NCBI GenBank assembly: GCA_963662175.1
Contig: OY759225.1
Coordinates: 8,939,107-9,003,106 of the forward strand
DNA length: 64,000 nucleotides
Direction: 5' to 3'
Source of the DNA: Aradus depressus
Lineage: Eukaryota; Arthropoda; Insecta; Hemiptera; Aradidae
Part shown: piece after piece, positions 52,157 to 61,770 of the stretch
Position numbering within the stretch: the stretch's first letter is position 1
How the letters are laid out: the number at the start of each line of letters is the position of its first letter
Translations under genes and position numbers: made by a program
Notes under the pieces: model-generated
Databases searched by the model: none
Seen by the model: only the letters and a program-made list of their open reading frames with translations
What the model was told of the DNA's origin: nothing

Positions 52157-52994
52157 TGTTACGGTCAATGTGCGAAAACGGTAATTGTAAACAATAACCG
52201 GTAATTGTGAACAATTACCAAAACGATTGGTAAAAGTAGGAAATCTTGTGATTTTGGCAGTTTTATTGGTAATTGTTAACAATCACCGGTTCCCCTTGGT
52301 AAAAGCAGGAAATACACTAATAAACATAATTATTCACCTACATTTTATTATTCAAAACGTTTTAATAGAATTTTACAAAACATAAATAAAAATAGAAAAA
52401 AAAAGAATATGAAATCTTCTTTACTAAATGTCTAGTCTTTATTAAAACAAACATTACTGCCATGACATTTGGAGTTACAGAGAACACCCCTGTTTTTGTA
52501 GGAACATTTTTTGGTTTTGCACTTCTGAGTGCAAGAACATCAATCATATCCTTGGCCTCCTGTGGTAGAAGAGAGCCTAGCACATTCCCTTAGAGAAATT
52601 GTTTTGTTAGGAACATCTTCAACTTGAACAAAACTTTCTGCTGCCAGTGCAAATTGATTTCTTGTATAGAGCTGCTTGATGTTTTCCAAAAAGTGTGCCA
52701 ACATCATCTTTGACAGATAGGATCACACCAAGAATATTTCTTAAATCTCCACGGGCTCTGTCTACATCAGGAATAGGAAGTTACATTTCCTACTTTCACC
52801 GTTTTATCTCTACTTTTACCGCTCTGACTTGGTAATTGTGAACATTAACCGGTGAATGTGCACAATAACCGGGAATAGTGGATAACTATTAAACGATTTT
52901 ACAGTATTTTCTACTTTTACCATAGAGCCAGATAAACGTGTACAATTACCGGTTATTGTTTACAATCACCGGATTCCCCACTTTGACCGTAACA
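52157..52994 (-). mobile_element. Ginger-like DNA transposon derivative
   Basis: The ends are inverted: tgttacggtcaatgtgcga at left and, on the minus strand, tgttacggtcaaagtgggga at right. They are flanked by TATA (52153-52156, 52995-52998). The inner parts of both ends carry repeated ggtaattgt.aacaat.accgg units. A TGTTAC terminus with a 4-bp duplication is what is known of Ginger elements, DNA transposons with an LTR-type integrase. About 838 bp, internally deleted. Confidence 0.75.
52435..52780 (-). pseudogene. C-terminal remnant of a Ginger/KRBA2-type integrase
   Basis: On the minus strand one frame reads DVDRARGDLRNILGVILSVK and continues DVGTLFGKHQAALYK. The next frame reads NQFALAAESFVQVEDV, then SLRECARLSSTTGGQGYD, a stop, and the Cys-rich CSCTQKCKTKKC followed by LCNSKCHGSNVC. 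This order (acidic-RGD block, NQF-L, EISLR-like, GGQG, then C-x-C-x3-C...C-x3-C-H cluster) is the C-terminus I know from integrase-type proteins related to KRBA2. Catalytic DDE and HHCC parts are missing. One frame change and one in-frame stop break it. Confidence 0.72.
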
Positions 52995-53079
52995 TATACA
53001 TTAATGAGATCTTTTATGAAGACAAACTCAATGGCCTAAGCAGTCTTGAGGAGTCTCGATTTACAAAATATTATCTTAT

Positions 53080-53212
53080 AAACTTATAATCTTATAAACT
53101 TATAATCTTATAAACTTATAATCTTATAAACTTATAATCTTATAATCTTATAAACTTATAATATTATGAACTTATAATCTTATAAACTTATAATCTTATA
53201 AACTTAATCAAA
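53080..53212 (+). repeat. 16-bp tandem repeat
   Basis: cttataatcttataaa is repeated about eight times with small variants. Confidence 0.93.
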
Positions 53213-53354
53213 ACAAATTTTTCTTTCTAAAACCAAATAAAAATAATATATAAGTATATAACTTTGTTCCTATTTCTTTATTTATTTAATTTACAGTTTC
53301 TGAGATTGTATGCCTTTTCGCAATAATTTACCAGTAGTTGCCAGTCTTTACCAT

Positions 53355-53789
53355 TTAATAATTCCAACATAAATGTAGATCTATGGTGCTTTTAAATATT
53401 TCTTTTTTTAAATCATCATATTTGGGACAGGTAATGAGGAAGTGATATAGATCTTCTTTACAGGGGCTGTAACACATTGGGCATACAAAGTCCATATCTT
53501 CGGAGGTATATTGATTGATAGATGTATAGCTTGGATGCAACAGTTCACCTCTAAGTTTAATTATTAATCTAATACTTGACAATGGTAGGTCACTCTGTAA
53601 GTAACTAATAAATGAATCGTGTAACTCCAGTTCCCTACCTAGCAAGTACCGGTCTGAGTTTTTAATTTCCTCCCTGAACTGATTGCGATAATGCTCTTTT
53701 AAACTATTCCGTATATTTGATAGCTGTGTGTTCCATATCTCGATGTTATTATCAGACAGACTATATCCAGATTGTAGTCCGAGATATAG
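53355..53789 (-). pseudogene. LINE ORF2 C-terminal region with zinc knuckle
   Basis: On the minus strand the frame is open for about 145 codons without a natural ATG (the apparent start is TTG). It contains EIWNTQLSNIRNSLKEHYR, then ELELHDSFISYLQ and CPMCYSPCKEDLYHFLITC (C-x2-C-x9-H-x4-C). The C-terminal position and the following ITCPKYDDL fit the end of non-LTR ORF2. It stops at TAA in the ORF-proper position (53355), so this part is intact. Upstream it is truncated at about 53790. Confidence 0.8.
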
Positions 53790-53881
53790 TTATTTATCCG
53801 TCGGAACCAGAGCACATTCCTTTTAATAGCCTCTTTAGCTAGGGTTTTTTATATATATGATCTAATAATTAAATTGTTCTA

Positions 53882-54060
53882 CATCTGGATGGTCTCCTCC
53901 AGAGAGAAGCTGGCCCTGCCCAGGTACCTCAGCCTCCACTCTGCCAGAACAGGAGAGGACAGACCCCCAGGAAGTGTACCGTGTCCTCCACAGCCCCCAG
54001 GTTACATTGGGAACAGATCTGGAGCTCTGGATCCGCTCTCCCGGACCTCAAGCATAAGGA
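53882..54060 (-). pseudogene. Second, unrelated LINE ORF2 tail
   Basis: On the minus strand CSQCNLGAVEDTVHFLGVC (54015-53960) gives C-x2-C-x9-H-x4-C. A frame change follows, and EWRLRYLGRASFSLEETIQM then ends at TAG. It is GC-rich, unlike the tail at 53355-53789, so it is a different and perhaps younger family. The 4.8-kb tail (AAHFLGIC) is its closest relative here. Confidence 0.75.
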
Positions 54061-54145
54061 GAACACCTATTAATTTTTAGCCAAATCGGCCACTGGAAGA
54101 TGGAGACCATTTGGACTGCAAATCAATAGTTGACTTACAATATAC

Positions 54146-54370
54146 AGTAGAACCTCTTTAAGTCGAACCTCGATAAGTCTAAAACCTCCAAAACTCGAAA
54201 AAAAGTTTTGTTCCTTTCCCTTCAAGCCCCAAAACCTCCATTACTCGAAATCTCAACCCTCTATTAGTCGAAATAATCAGTGAGTCCCTACAAGCCATTT
54301 TGGTACATATTTTCCCTCTATAACTCGAAAAAATAAATTGGACCTCTGTATCTCGAACATAGCAATGTTT
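54146..54370 (+). mobile_element. One end of a pogo/Tigger-like transposon
   Basis: tacagtagaacctctttaag, then repeated tcgaa(a)cctc and aactcgaaa words to 54370. TA precedes CAG. The opposite end was not found. Confidence 0.55.
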
Positions 54371-55231
54371 TATTTTACAGCCTTTACAACTCGATTATTA
54401 AAAATATTGAGATGTTGACTCTCTTTAAAATGTGTGTATGAATTATGTTTATTTTTTTTTTTTTTTCTAGAAACAATATTGACCACGTTGACACATGGGA
54501 GTACCTTAAGGTTTTCAAAGGTTATATCAAGGTAGAATCTCCTGGAAAAGACATTTTTTTTTCTCTCACTCTCTCTCTCTCTGAGAGCATTTGTTCTCGT
54601 TTGAAGAAATGAAAACAAAGACCTGAGAGAGGGGATCTAAAAGGAACACTTAGAAGCATTTGCATAGAAGGTTAGACCGCAATAAAGAAGAGTAGAAGGC
54701 AAAGAGTTCCACAACTCCATTAGGTTAGTGCACATTCACAGGTAGTCGGGGTAAATCATGGTCGGAGGGCAAACGTTAGACCGGCAAAAGGGGAATTTAT
54801 AGGAGTTTATATGGCATTTAGGGAGGATAGGGAGGCCCAGAGGGAAACAGGCACTGCCACAGGCTTACAAAGGGCTAATGATAACTAGAACAATAGTAGG
54901 CAATTCTGGGACTCTCTTTCTTTAAGGATAGAGCCTGGGGTTCGTTAGAGGACAGACTGGGGCGTGTATGTACTGAAGAAAGGATAGGATTTAAGGTTAA
55001 GGATATATACGAGTAGCTGTCAATCAAAAGAGACAGATAACAAGTTTGATAGATTGGAGAAGAGTAGGAAACACCGGAGGGTAATCGGGAACCGGGGATG
55101 GAAACAAGAGCTCTGCAGGCCCTGTCTGCACGATCCTGTTCATGAACCCTGAAAGCGCAAATTCAGCCATGTACTCTGACTGAAGCCGGCCTCTTCTCAG
55201 GCTAATCAGGAACCTCAGGGACGAAAGACAG
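54371..55231. other. Gene-free stretch
   Basis: 54640-55020 is of normal complexity with short phrases such as ggagggcaaacgttagaccg and ggcaattctgggactctctt; it may be retrotransposon-derived, but no conserved motif was recognised in either strand. Confidence 0.35.
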
Positions 55232-55345
55232 AGAGAACTCGTTTGCAACGCAACAGCGTCTTTTAGCATCTAAGTGGAATGCGCCACTGATGATTATGCC
55301 GTTGCGTTGGAAACTCGTTCTGATCAAAAATAAAACAGTGGGAAG
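55232..55345. repeat. Family F1 hammerhead-like inverted pair
   Basis: Left, on the minus strand: GACGC-TGTT-GCGTTGCAAACGAG (55265-55233). Right, plus strand: CTGATGA-T-TATGC-CGTT-GCGTTG-GAAA-CTCGTTC (55287-55321), then aaaaataaaacagtggg. The stem III sequence AACTCGTT differs from AACCGGTT, and the left copy has AACGAGTT, so the two arms are complementary to each other rather than self-complementary. Confidence 0.55.
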
Positions 55346-55377
55346 ACAGTCGTTTTATATCTGTGAGAATTTATAAA

Positions 55378-55696
55378 TTACGGGCTTTAACTACGAGGTC
55401 TTATCGCCTACTACTAGAGCGCTCTTTCGTCACTCTGGTGGACCTCAGCCAGACTCTACTATGGGAGTCCTAAATGTTGCCTACCCTAAATTTTTATTCA
55501 TCTAGGACAGGGGTCTTAACAAGTACCTAACATCGAACAGGTTCGAGACAATGGCTTATCGTTCCATACGAAGGACTGCGTGCTTAAGTTTATTTTACCT
55601 CCCAGACAAAATAAACTAAAAGCCTCGGCCGGGTTTCGAACCCACGACCTTAAGCTCAGAAGGCAAGCACGCATACCACTGAGCTACCATCGCCCT
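55378..55696 (-). repeat. SINE-A copy
   Basis: On the minus strand: ggcgatggtagctcagtggt, aaggtcgtgggttcgaaacc, gcagtccttcgtatggaac, acctgttcgatgttagg and gcgataagacctcgtagtta. It lies 30 bp after an F1 inverted pair. Confidence 0.9.
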
Positions 55697-55787
55697 TACT
55701 TAATTTATATATTTTATAAGCAATTTTTATGTACAAAAATGTACAATTACAAGCGTTCAACGGAAATAAATATTATTATTATAATTA

Positions 55788-56095
55788 CCAGAGCGCTCTA
55801 TCGTCGTTCTGGTGTACTTGAGCCCGACTCTACTGTGGGAGTTCTATATTTTGCCTACCTAGGTTTAGTTACCTCGTTTAGTATTTAACGAATATCGTAC
55901 ATGCTCAGGACGTGTTCAAGATTTTTTTTTTTCGCGGTCTTGCCATTGTACAGGCTCGGGACTATGACTAAATGTCCTATCCGAAGGACCGCGTGCTCAA
56001 GGTTTTTTTACTTCAAAAAGGGCTTTAGTCGGACTTGAACTAGAGATCTTGAGCACAGTAGGCAAGCACGCTACCACTGTGCTACCGGCGCCCTC
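55788..56095 (-). repeat. SINE-A copy, 3' end lost
   Basis: On the minus strand: gagggcgccggtagcacagt, tcaagatctctagttcaagt (B box decayed), gcggtccttcggataggac, a partial duplication around accgcgaaaa, gcatgtacgatattcgttaa and ccagaacgacgatagagcgc. Confidence 0.85.
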
Positions 56096-56583
56096 TCATA
56101 ATAAAACAATCTATTAATTATAAGTTTCCTCTCCTTCAAACTTTCCTGTTAGTGTCAGAAACAAAAATTTCTTTTTGTTTCATAAAGCAACTTTTTTTCC
56201 ATAACAAAGTTCACTTCTTATATCAAAAGAAGCTCTCATGACTTTCTGAAGCTCATCGTTTGCTTAAAGAAAATGGTGAGAAGGATCATTAGGGTAAAAG
56301 TCACTCAAATGATAAGAATATCATTATTTTTCTTGTGAAAATTGGGGATTTTCTTTTTCTTTTAAGGGTCTTTAACTTCAACACTTCTGATATTTTTTTC
56401 GCTTTAACTTATATTCTAGTGAAGACAGGAAAGATTTTTTTTTAAATTGTTGTAACCAAAGGTTTATAACTGCAATATTAATTGAAATAATTGACGTTAA
56501 ATGATAATTATACTTCCCCAGCAGGAATTAATCCAAAACCAAAATGTTTCAGGTACAAATAATGAATCCTTATACTAAATTTT
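56096..56583. other. Gene-free AT-rich stretch
   Basis: No exon, repeat family or regulatory site recognised, apart from cttccccagcaggaattaat (56514-56533) of the CTTCCCC family. Confidence 0.5.
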
Positions 56584-56863
56584 AGGGGCGCCGGTAGCTC
56601 AGTGGTATGCGTGCTGGTCTTCTGAGCTCAGGATCTTGGGTTCGAAACCCGGCCGAGGCCCTTAGTTTATTTTATCTGGGAGGTAAAATAAACTTAAGCA
56701 CGCTGTCCTTCGGATGGGACGTTAAGCGATGGTCCCGAGCCTGTACAATGTCAGGTACTCGTTAAAGACCCCTGCCCTAGGTGAATAAAAATTTAGGGTA
56801 GGCAAAATTTAGGACTCCCATAGTAGAGTCGGACTCATGTACACCAGAGTGACGAAAGAGCGC
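56584..56863 (+). repeat. SINE-A, intact head, 3' truncated
   Basis: ggggcgccggtagctcagtg, then ttgggttcgaaacccggccg: both Pol III boxes match consensus (TAGCTCAGTGG and GGTTCGAAACC). The body is close to consensus. It stops after gacgaaagagcg, losing about 70 bp. Confidence 0.93.
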
Positions 56864-57340
56864 AGGTTATTCTTTGCAAATACTGCTTTCTGATTGGTTA
56901 AAAGACGCTTTTAGTTCTGACTCCAACCCTCAACTTATAGGCCCATTAAACCTAGGATAGGGTGACTTTTGATTCTAACCAACGCCATATTTGAATTCAA
57001 CTCAAAAAATTTCAAAATTAACCACTGCCATCTTAATTTTGTTAATTTTGGATATTGTGAGTTTTGATTCTGGAGGACTCACTTATGAACACCTTAGTAG
57101 AGATCACCCTCCCTACTACTCCGAAGTCACTCAGAAGTACGCTTTACAATGAAACAAATAAAACAGCTGACACTATTATAACATTTATAAATTAATATTT
57201 AATATTAAAATACTCCAAAATTAATTATTTTTTTAAAGAAAATATGGATTTTTCATTGAAACAGCTGAAATGTTAAATGAGAAGAATACTCATAATACCA
57301 CCACCGTTTATAAAAATGTAAAATTTCCCTATTATGAAGA
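56864..57340. other. Gene-free stretch
   Basis: 57272-57345 (agaatactcataataccacc, tttccctattatgaagaat) matches part of 58055-58125 and 60300-60370. Nothing else recognised. Confidence 0.45.
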
Positions 57341-57341
57341 A

Positions 57342-57760
57342 TTTTTTATTTTATTCTTAAGGCGTCGACCATGAAGGTCATGGATGTCTGGTAGATGCAG
57401 GTTTTTGGGGATCCTAGCGGGCTAATTTGGATAGGCGCAGATTAATAACAATAAAGGAGATTGAAGTATACGGAATAGAAAGGCTACGTGATGAAGACAA
57501 TTTTGTTTTATAATTTAGATAAGAGGTTTGTTAAGTGCAAAAAATGAAATAGTTGGGTAATTTGGGAGCTGTTATTGGATACAATTTCGGAAATATCCAC
57601 CGCAAGGTTGCAATTATCACGCTGGGGACTATAAGCTATGCATTCAGTTGAAATGTGTCTGACAGACAGTTCGACCCCGCAGCACTGACACAGAGGAGGG
57701 GGTTCCTGAGCCATCAGATATCCATGAGCTTGGTGTGTCCTATACGTAACCCAGTCATAA
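57342..57760 (-). pseudogene. LINE ORF2 tail with 3' UTR, one-base frameshift
   Basis: On the minus strand GLRIGHTKL (57750-57728) breaks frame by one base, then GYLMAQEPPPLCQCCG continues to C-x2-C-x7-H-x4-C (HISTEC) and a stop at 57508. RIGHTKL...YLM...PPLCQCC is the usual wording just before the knuckle in I/Jockey-type ORF2. The 3' UTR runs to ttaagaataaaataaaaaa at about 57342. The copy is 5'-truncated upstream of RIGH. Confidence 0.82.
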
Positions 57761-58009
57761 TTACTTCTTTTTTCTCTTATTGAGGTGTTACAGACTCGAG
57801 GTGAGCTCTGACCCTCGGTAGGAACTGTCCCTATCCAGTTTGAATCAGCAGCGGACTGGCCCCATATCTACCCTGCCTCCCCCACCTCTTTGCAAGCTCC
57901 CAACTTTCATCACTCTATTTTCACCTTTTATCACTATTTTTGTTTTTCACAGTTCCATATTCCCACTGTTCTTGTTAATCATTCTGTCAGTTTGATATAT
58001 AACGAAGGG

Positions 58010-58135
58010 CTGTAGCCTTCACCCTTCACCTACAACCATGGGGCCCTTCAACCATCAAATGGGAAGAATACACATAATACCACCACTATTCACCAAAATG
58101 GGAAATATCCCTATTATGAAGACTAAAGGCCCCTT
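58010..58135 (+). repeat. Inverted duplicate of 60305-60440
   Basis: tagccttcacccttcaccta, caaccatggggcccttcaac, catcaaatgggaagaataca and tccctattatgaagac are found reverse-complemented at 60305-60440 with few changes. The unit's function is unknown. Confidence 0.85.
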
Positions 58136-58558
58136 TCTTCATTTATTTGCTAATATTCATGATAAAATTACACCAACTGAAAAGCCCTTTTCTTTTATTT
58201 TTTTTCAAATCTTATTTAAAAGATGAATCTTAATAACTTTTGACATTGCCTAATGCAAATTCTTACTTCATTATTTTTTTCTCTTATTTTTTCTTATCTC
58301 TTTGAGGTTGCATTAAAGTAAAAAAAAATAAAGGGTTTATCAATGACAATGTACTTCCCCAGCACGAATTAATAAATTAAGTGTTCTCTCTCCCTCCAAA
58401 GCCAGTTGGACTAAAACTCAATATTTGACTTTCTTGAATCCTACTACTAAATTATGGGTCGAAAAATTCATTACATCGGCAGTTATAAGGGTATTTCAGT
58501 CTACCCCCATCTCTTCTTCCCTTAGCGGAAAATTAATAGATGCCACCCATATGGGGTT

Positions 58559-59110
58559 TTGAATAAACATAAACAAGGAGTAAAGAAAAAAATGTATACC
58601 TATCTTAAAAAAATATTGTCTATTTCACAAAATATATATAATATGGGAGTACTCGGTATTGCTAACATCTTAGTGGCTGAAGATGATAGCAATACCGAAA
58701 GTGAGGGCGCCGGTAGCTCAGTGGTATGCGTGCTTGCCTTCTGAGCCAAAGGTCCTGGGTTCGAATCCCGGCCGAAGCCCTTAGTTTATTTTATCTGGGA
58801 AGTAAAAAAAACTTAAGCATGCCGTCCTTCAGATGGGACGTTAAGCGATGGTCCCGAGCCTGTACAATGTCAGGTACTTGTTAAAGACCCCTGCCCTAGG
58901 TGAATAAAAATCTAGGATAGGCAAAATTTAGGACTCCCATAGTAGAGTCGGGCTCATGTCCACCAGAGTGACGAAAGAGTGCTCTGTTCGTAGGCGATAT
59001 AACCTCATAGTTAAAGCCCGGGCACGAGACATAATAACTAACTAACAATACCGAAAGTACTCCGATATATTTTGTAAAATAGACAATATTTTTAAGAAAT
59101 ATACGTTTCA
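58559..59110. mobile_element. Family F4 inverted-repeat element split by a SINE-A
   Basis: Left arm 58595-58660 (aaaatattgtctatttcac to gtactcggtattgct) and right arm 58677-58702 plus 59046-59110 are inverted copies. The right arm holds CTGAAGA (58677-58683)-T-GATA-GCAA-TACC-GAAA-GT, broken there by the SINE, and resumes with actcc. Stem II has one mismatch. With the SINE removed, this is the same plan as at 14.1 kb. Confidence 0.65.
58703..59045 (+). repeat. SINE-A, full length, with 13-bp target duplication
   Basis: caataccgaaagt lies at 58690-58702 and 59046-59058. The SINE spans gagggcgccggtagctcagt to cataataactaactaa. Both Pol III boxes are intact (TAGCTCAGTGG, GGTTCGAATCC). Few differences from consensus suggest a recent insertion. 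Confidence 0.97.
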
Positions 59111-59540
59111 TATACGTTTGACAACTTAACTATTGTTTTCATGTGTATATCGATATGAAAAATACATGGTTGGACTGCAATATAGCTGGCTAAGAAAATG
59201 AGATTTTAACCAAGTTCTATAAAATGTTGGAGCTATCTAACTTTATAGTGAAAGATGGCGTCTAGTCTACAGGTCGTCTTGACGTAACAAGCAACTAGCT
59301 TAGCTGTCTTCCTCAATAGACTGGAAGGGCTTGACTTAAAACAGCTTATCTAAGTACCCTACTTTAAGTACCCTATAGCCAGACTATATAGCCCAGGATC
59401 TACTTTATCCCAACTTAATCTGATTTTATGACTGACAAAATGGCGGATCCAAATCGAGTTCCCCTCCAACAAGAAATTACGTTCCTTTTCACTAATAATA
59501 TAATTTCCTTCCAATACATTGGAAAACTTCTTTTAAAAGT

Positions 59541-59757
59541 TGTTAGTTATTGTGATACATACCCTGGCTTTAACTACGAGGTCATATCGCCTACTACCAG
59601 AACGCTCTTTCGTGAGCCCGACTATACTATGGGAGTCCTAAATTTTGCATTACCAGGTTTATTCGTCTAGAGTAGGGGATCGGTAACGAGTACCTGACAT
59701 CGTACAGCCTCCCGAAAGATGGTTTGCTCAATGTTTTTTCACTTCCCAGATAAATGA
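59541..59757 (-). repeat. SINE-A copy, 5' truncated, with deletions
   Basis: On the minus strand: tttatctgggaagtgaaaaa, gaggctgtacgatgtcaggt, taatgcaaaatttaggactc, gggctcacgaaagagcg (deletion of the tccaccagagtg block) and gcgatatgacctcgtagtta. Confidence 0.82.
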
Positions 59758-59848
59758 TAATGCAAAAACCCGAAAAGTTTTTTGATTTTTTTTTATGTGT
59801 GTCTGTGAACACTATGACTCTCGATAGAATTTTTATATGTGTGTACTA

Positions 59849-60140
59849 GGGTGGCCCTTATTTTAAAAAAGATTACATTTCTCAGACCTCCCCCAGGAAT
59901 TTCGTTTAGAATGTTGAAAAAATGACCCCTGAATTTTTCCAGATTTTTTTGACCATATTAACCCGTGCCTGTAAGTTGTTATAGTTTAACATTAAGTTTA
60001 AATGGGGATTTTGCGATTCGAGAGACCTCAGAGCGTAACTTTTGAAGTCTCGAATGGATTGTTCTGAAATTTCGTATTCTTACGTATTGGGGGTCGACTA
60101 TTATTAGCCTAAACTGGTTTTGGGGGTAGCGAAAAGTTAA
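59849..60140 (+). repeat. agggtggcc-bounded repeat joined to CTTCCCC-family end
   Basis: tagggtggcccttattttaa, then aacccgtgcctgtaagtt and cgaatggattgttctgaaat; compare 10729-11030. From 60090 the CTTCCCC-family 3' part begins (cgactattattagcc, ttaattgactaattcgttct). Confidence 0.4.
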
Positions 60141-60189
60141 TTGACTAATTCGTTCTGGGAAAGTAGATTGACGGTGATTCACTGACTCT

Positions 60190-60440
60190 TTTTTTTATCT
60201 GGAAGGTAAAAAAACTGTGAGCATGCCGTCCTATACACGAAACGTTACGTGATAATCTCGAGTCTAATATTAGCAAGTAAATGAAGAAGAGACCAGAAAG
60301 GATTTCCCTTCTTTTGTCTTTATAATAGGGAAATTTCCCACTTTTGTAAATGGTGGCGGGTATTATGTGTATTCTTCCCATTTGATGGTTGAAGGGCCCC
60401 ATGGTTGTAGGTGAAGGGTGAAGGCTACATATAGCAGAGC
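60190..60440. repeat. SINE-A scrap and inverted duplicate of 58010-58135
   Basis: 60195-60268 reads ttatctggaaggtaaaaaaa and gccgtcctatacacgaaacg (SINE-A, plus). 60305-60440 is the minus-orientation partner of 58010-58135. Confidence 0.7.
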
Positions 60441-60778
60441 CCTTGATTATATATCAAGTTTTAACTGACAGAATGATTAACAAGAGCCCTTCAACCCTCC
60501 ACAGAACATACCTAAACAGAACTCAAAGGGAACAATATATAGTTGAAATTCAACCAAGACAAAATAAGTTGTTGTTAATATTAATAATAATAATTATATA
60601 TTTATATAATCTACCATACAATTATGTACATCAAAATAGCATATACATTATGTATCTACATCAACCAATAATAATAAATGATACTCAACAATTTCTGCAG
60701 TGAAACACATAATGAAAATATATTAAATTAAAATTAAAAAAAAAAAAAAAACCTGACAAAAAAAAATTTTAAAAAAAG

Positions 60779-61073
60779 GGGGGGGGCTTGAAGGGTTTAT
60801 GGGGGAGGGACTTGGCCTTATATACATTTGAGCTCTAACTCCAAGTCTCTAGCTGTAATAGAGGCCGAGATCCCTACACAGGCCCTGATGAAACCTGAAG
60901 ATCTTGGAAACGGCATACCCAATTTCCAACAACCATCTCGCAAATACCAGCTTTTGAAACAAAAAAACCGCTTTAACTCGATTCAGGTGATTTAGCTATG
61001 CCACTGATAGACACACACGCACAGATAAAGGCTTCAAACTTATAATACCCCTCCTTTTACGTCGGGGGCAAAA
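60779..61073 (+). repeat. Family C repeat
   Basis: tccaagtctctagctgtaat, gaggccgagatccctacaca, gaagatcttggaaacggcat, acttataatacccctccttt and acgtcgggggc. Confidence 0.7.
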
Positions 61074-61475
61074 AATATATCTATGTATGTTTTTAAAATA
61101 CTTTGTATTTTTTTTACAAAATATATATTGTCTTATGAGCTCAAGATCGTGGGTTCGAAACCCGACCGAGGCCCTTAGTTTATTTTATCTGGGAGGTAAA
61201 ATAAACTTAAGCACACCGTCCTTCGGATGGGGCGTTAGGCGATGGTCCCGAGCCTGTACGATGTCAGGTACTCGTTAAAGACCCCTACCCTAGGTGAATA
61301 AGAATTTAGGGTACGCAAAATTTAGGACTCCCACAGTAGTCAGGCTCATGTCAGAGTGACGAAAGAGCGCTCTGGTAGCAGGCGATATGACCTCGTAGTT
61401 AAAGCCCGGGCATGAGTCATAAAACCTAACCTAACCTATAAGGGAGTACTTTCGGTATTGCTACCACTTTCAGAC
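61074..61475. mobile_element. F4 hammerhead-like repeat containing a SINE-A
   Basis: 61074-61134 (tatgtatgtttttaaaatac, tttacaaaatatatattg) and 61441-61475 (agggagtactttcggtattg, ctaccactttcag) form the F4 layout seen uninterrupted at 50823-50930. The minus-strand core is CTGAAAG-T-GGTA-GCAA-TACC-GAAA-GTAC-TC (61444-61473). Confidence 0.6.
61135..61440 (+). repeat. SINE-A, 5' truncated, inside F4
   Basis: It starts at atgagctcaagatcgtgggt with the B box ggttcgaaacc intact, runs through a near-consensus body with a small deletion (gtcaggctcatgtcagagtg), and ends cataaaacctaacctaacct. Confidence 0.92.
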
Positions 61476-61540
61476 GACTTTTGTCTATATTTTTAAAAAA
61501 ATACGTTTTTCTTAATTTTTTTTTTTTTCACTAACAGTTA

Positions 61541-61770
61541 GTTATCATGAATTACCAGGATTTTGAGTACGAGTTCATATCGCCTACAACCAGAGCGCTC
61601 TTTCGTCACTCCGGTGGTCATGAGCCTGACTCTACTATGGGAGTCCTAAATTTTTATTCACCTGGGGTAGAGGACTTTAGTGATTACCTGGCATTGCACA
61701 AACTCGGGATCATCGCTTAACGTCCCATCTGAAGGACGGCGTGCTCAAAATTTTTTCATCTTCCAGGTAA
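61541..61770 (-). repeat. SINE-A copy, 5' truncated
   Basis: On the minus strand: tttgagcacgccgtccttca, gatgggacgttaagcgatga, caggtaatcactaaagtcct, cccaggtgaataaaaattta and ccggagtgacgaaagagcgc. Confidence 0.88.

Noticed and set aside
55024..55269. 81-residue minus-strand ORF
   Set aside because: Its beginning lies in the F1 inverted pair and the rest has no recognisable motif; treated as chance.
56584..56660. tRNA gene (good A and B boxes)
   Set aside because: The same head recurs many times, always fused to the same 270-bp body and sometimes flanked by target duplications. It is the promoter part of SINE-A. The anticodon arm does not fold as a standard tRNA.
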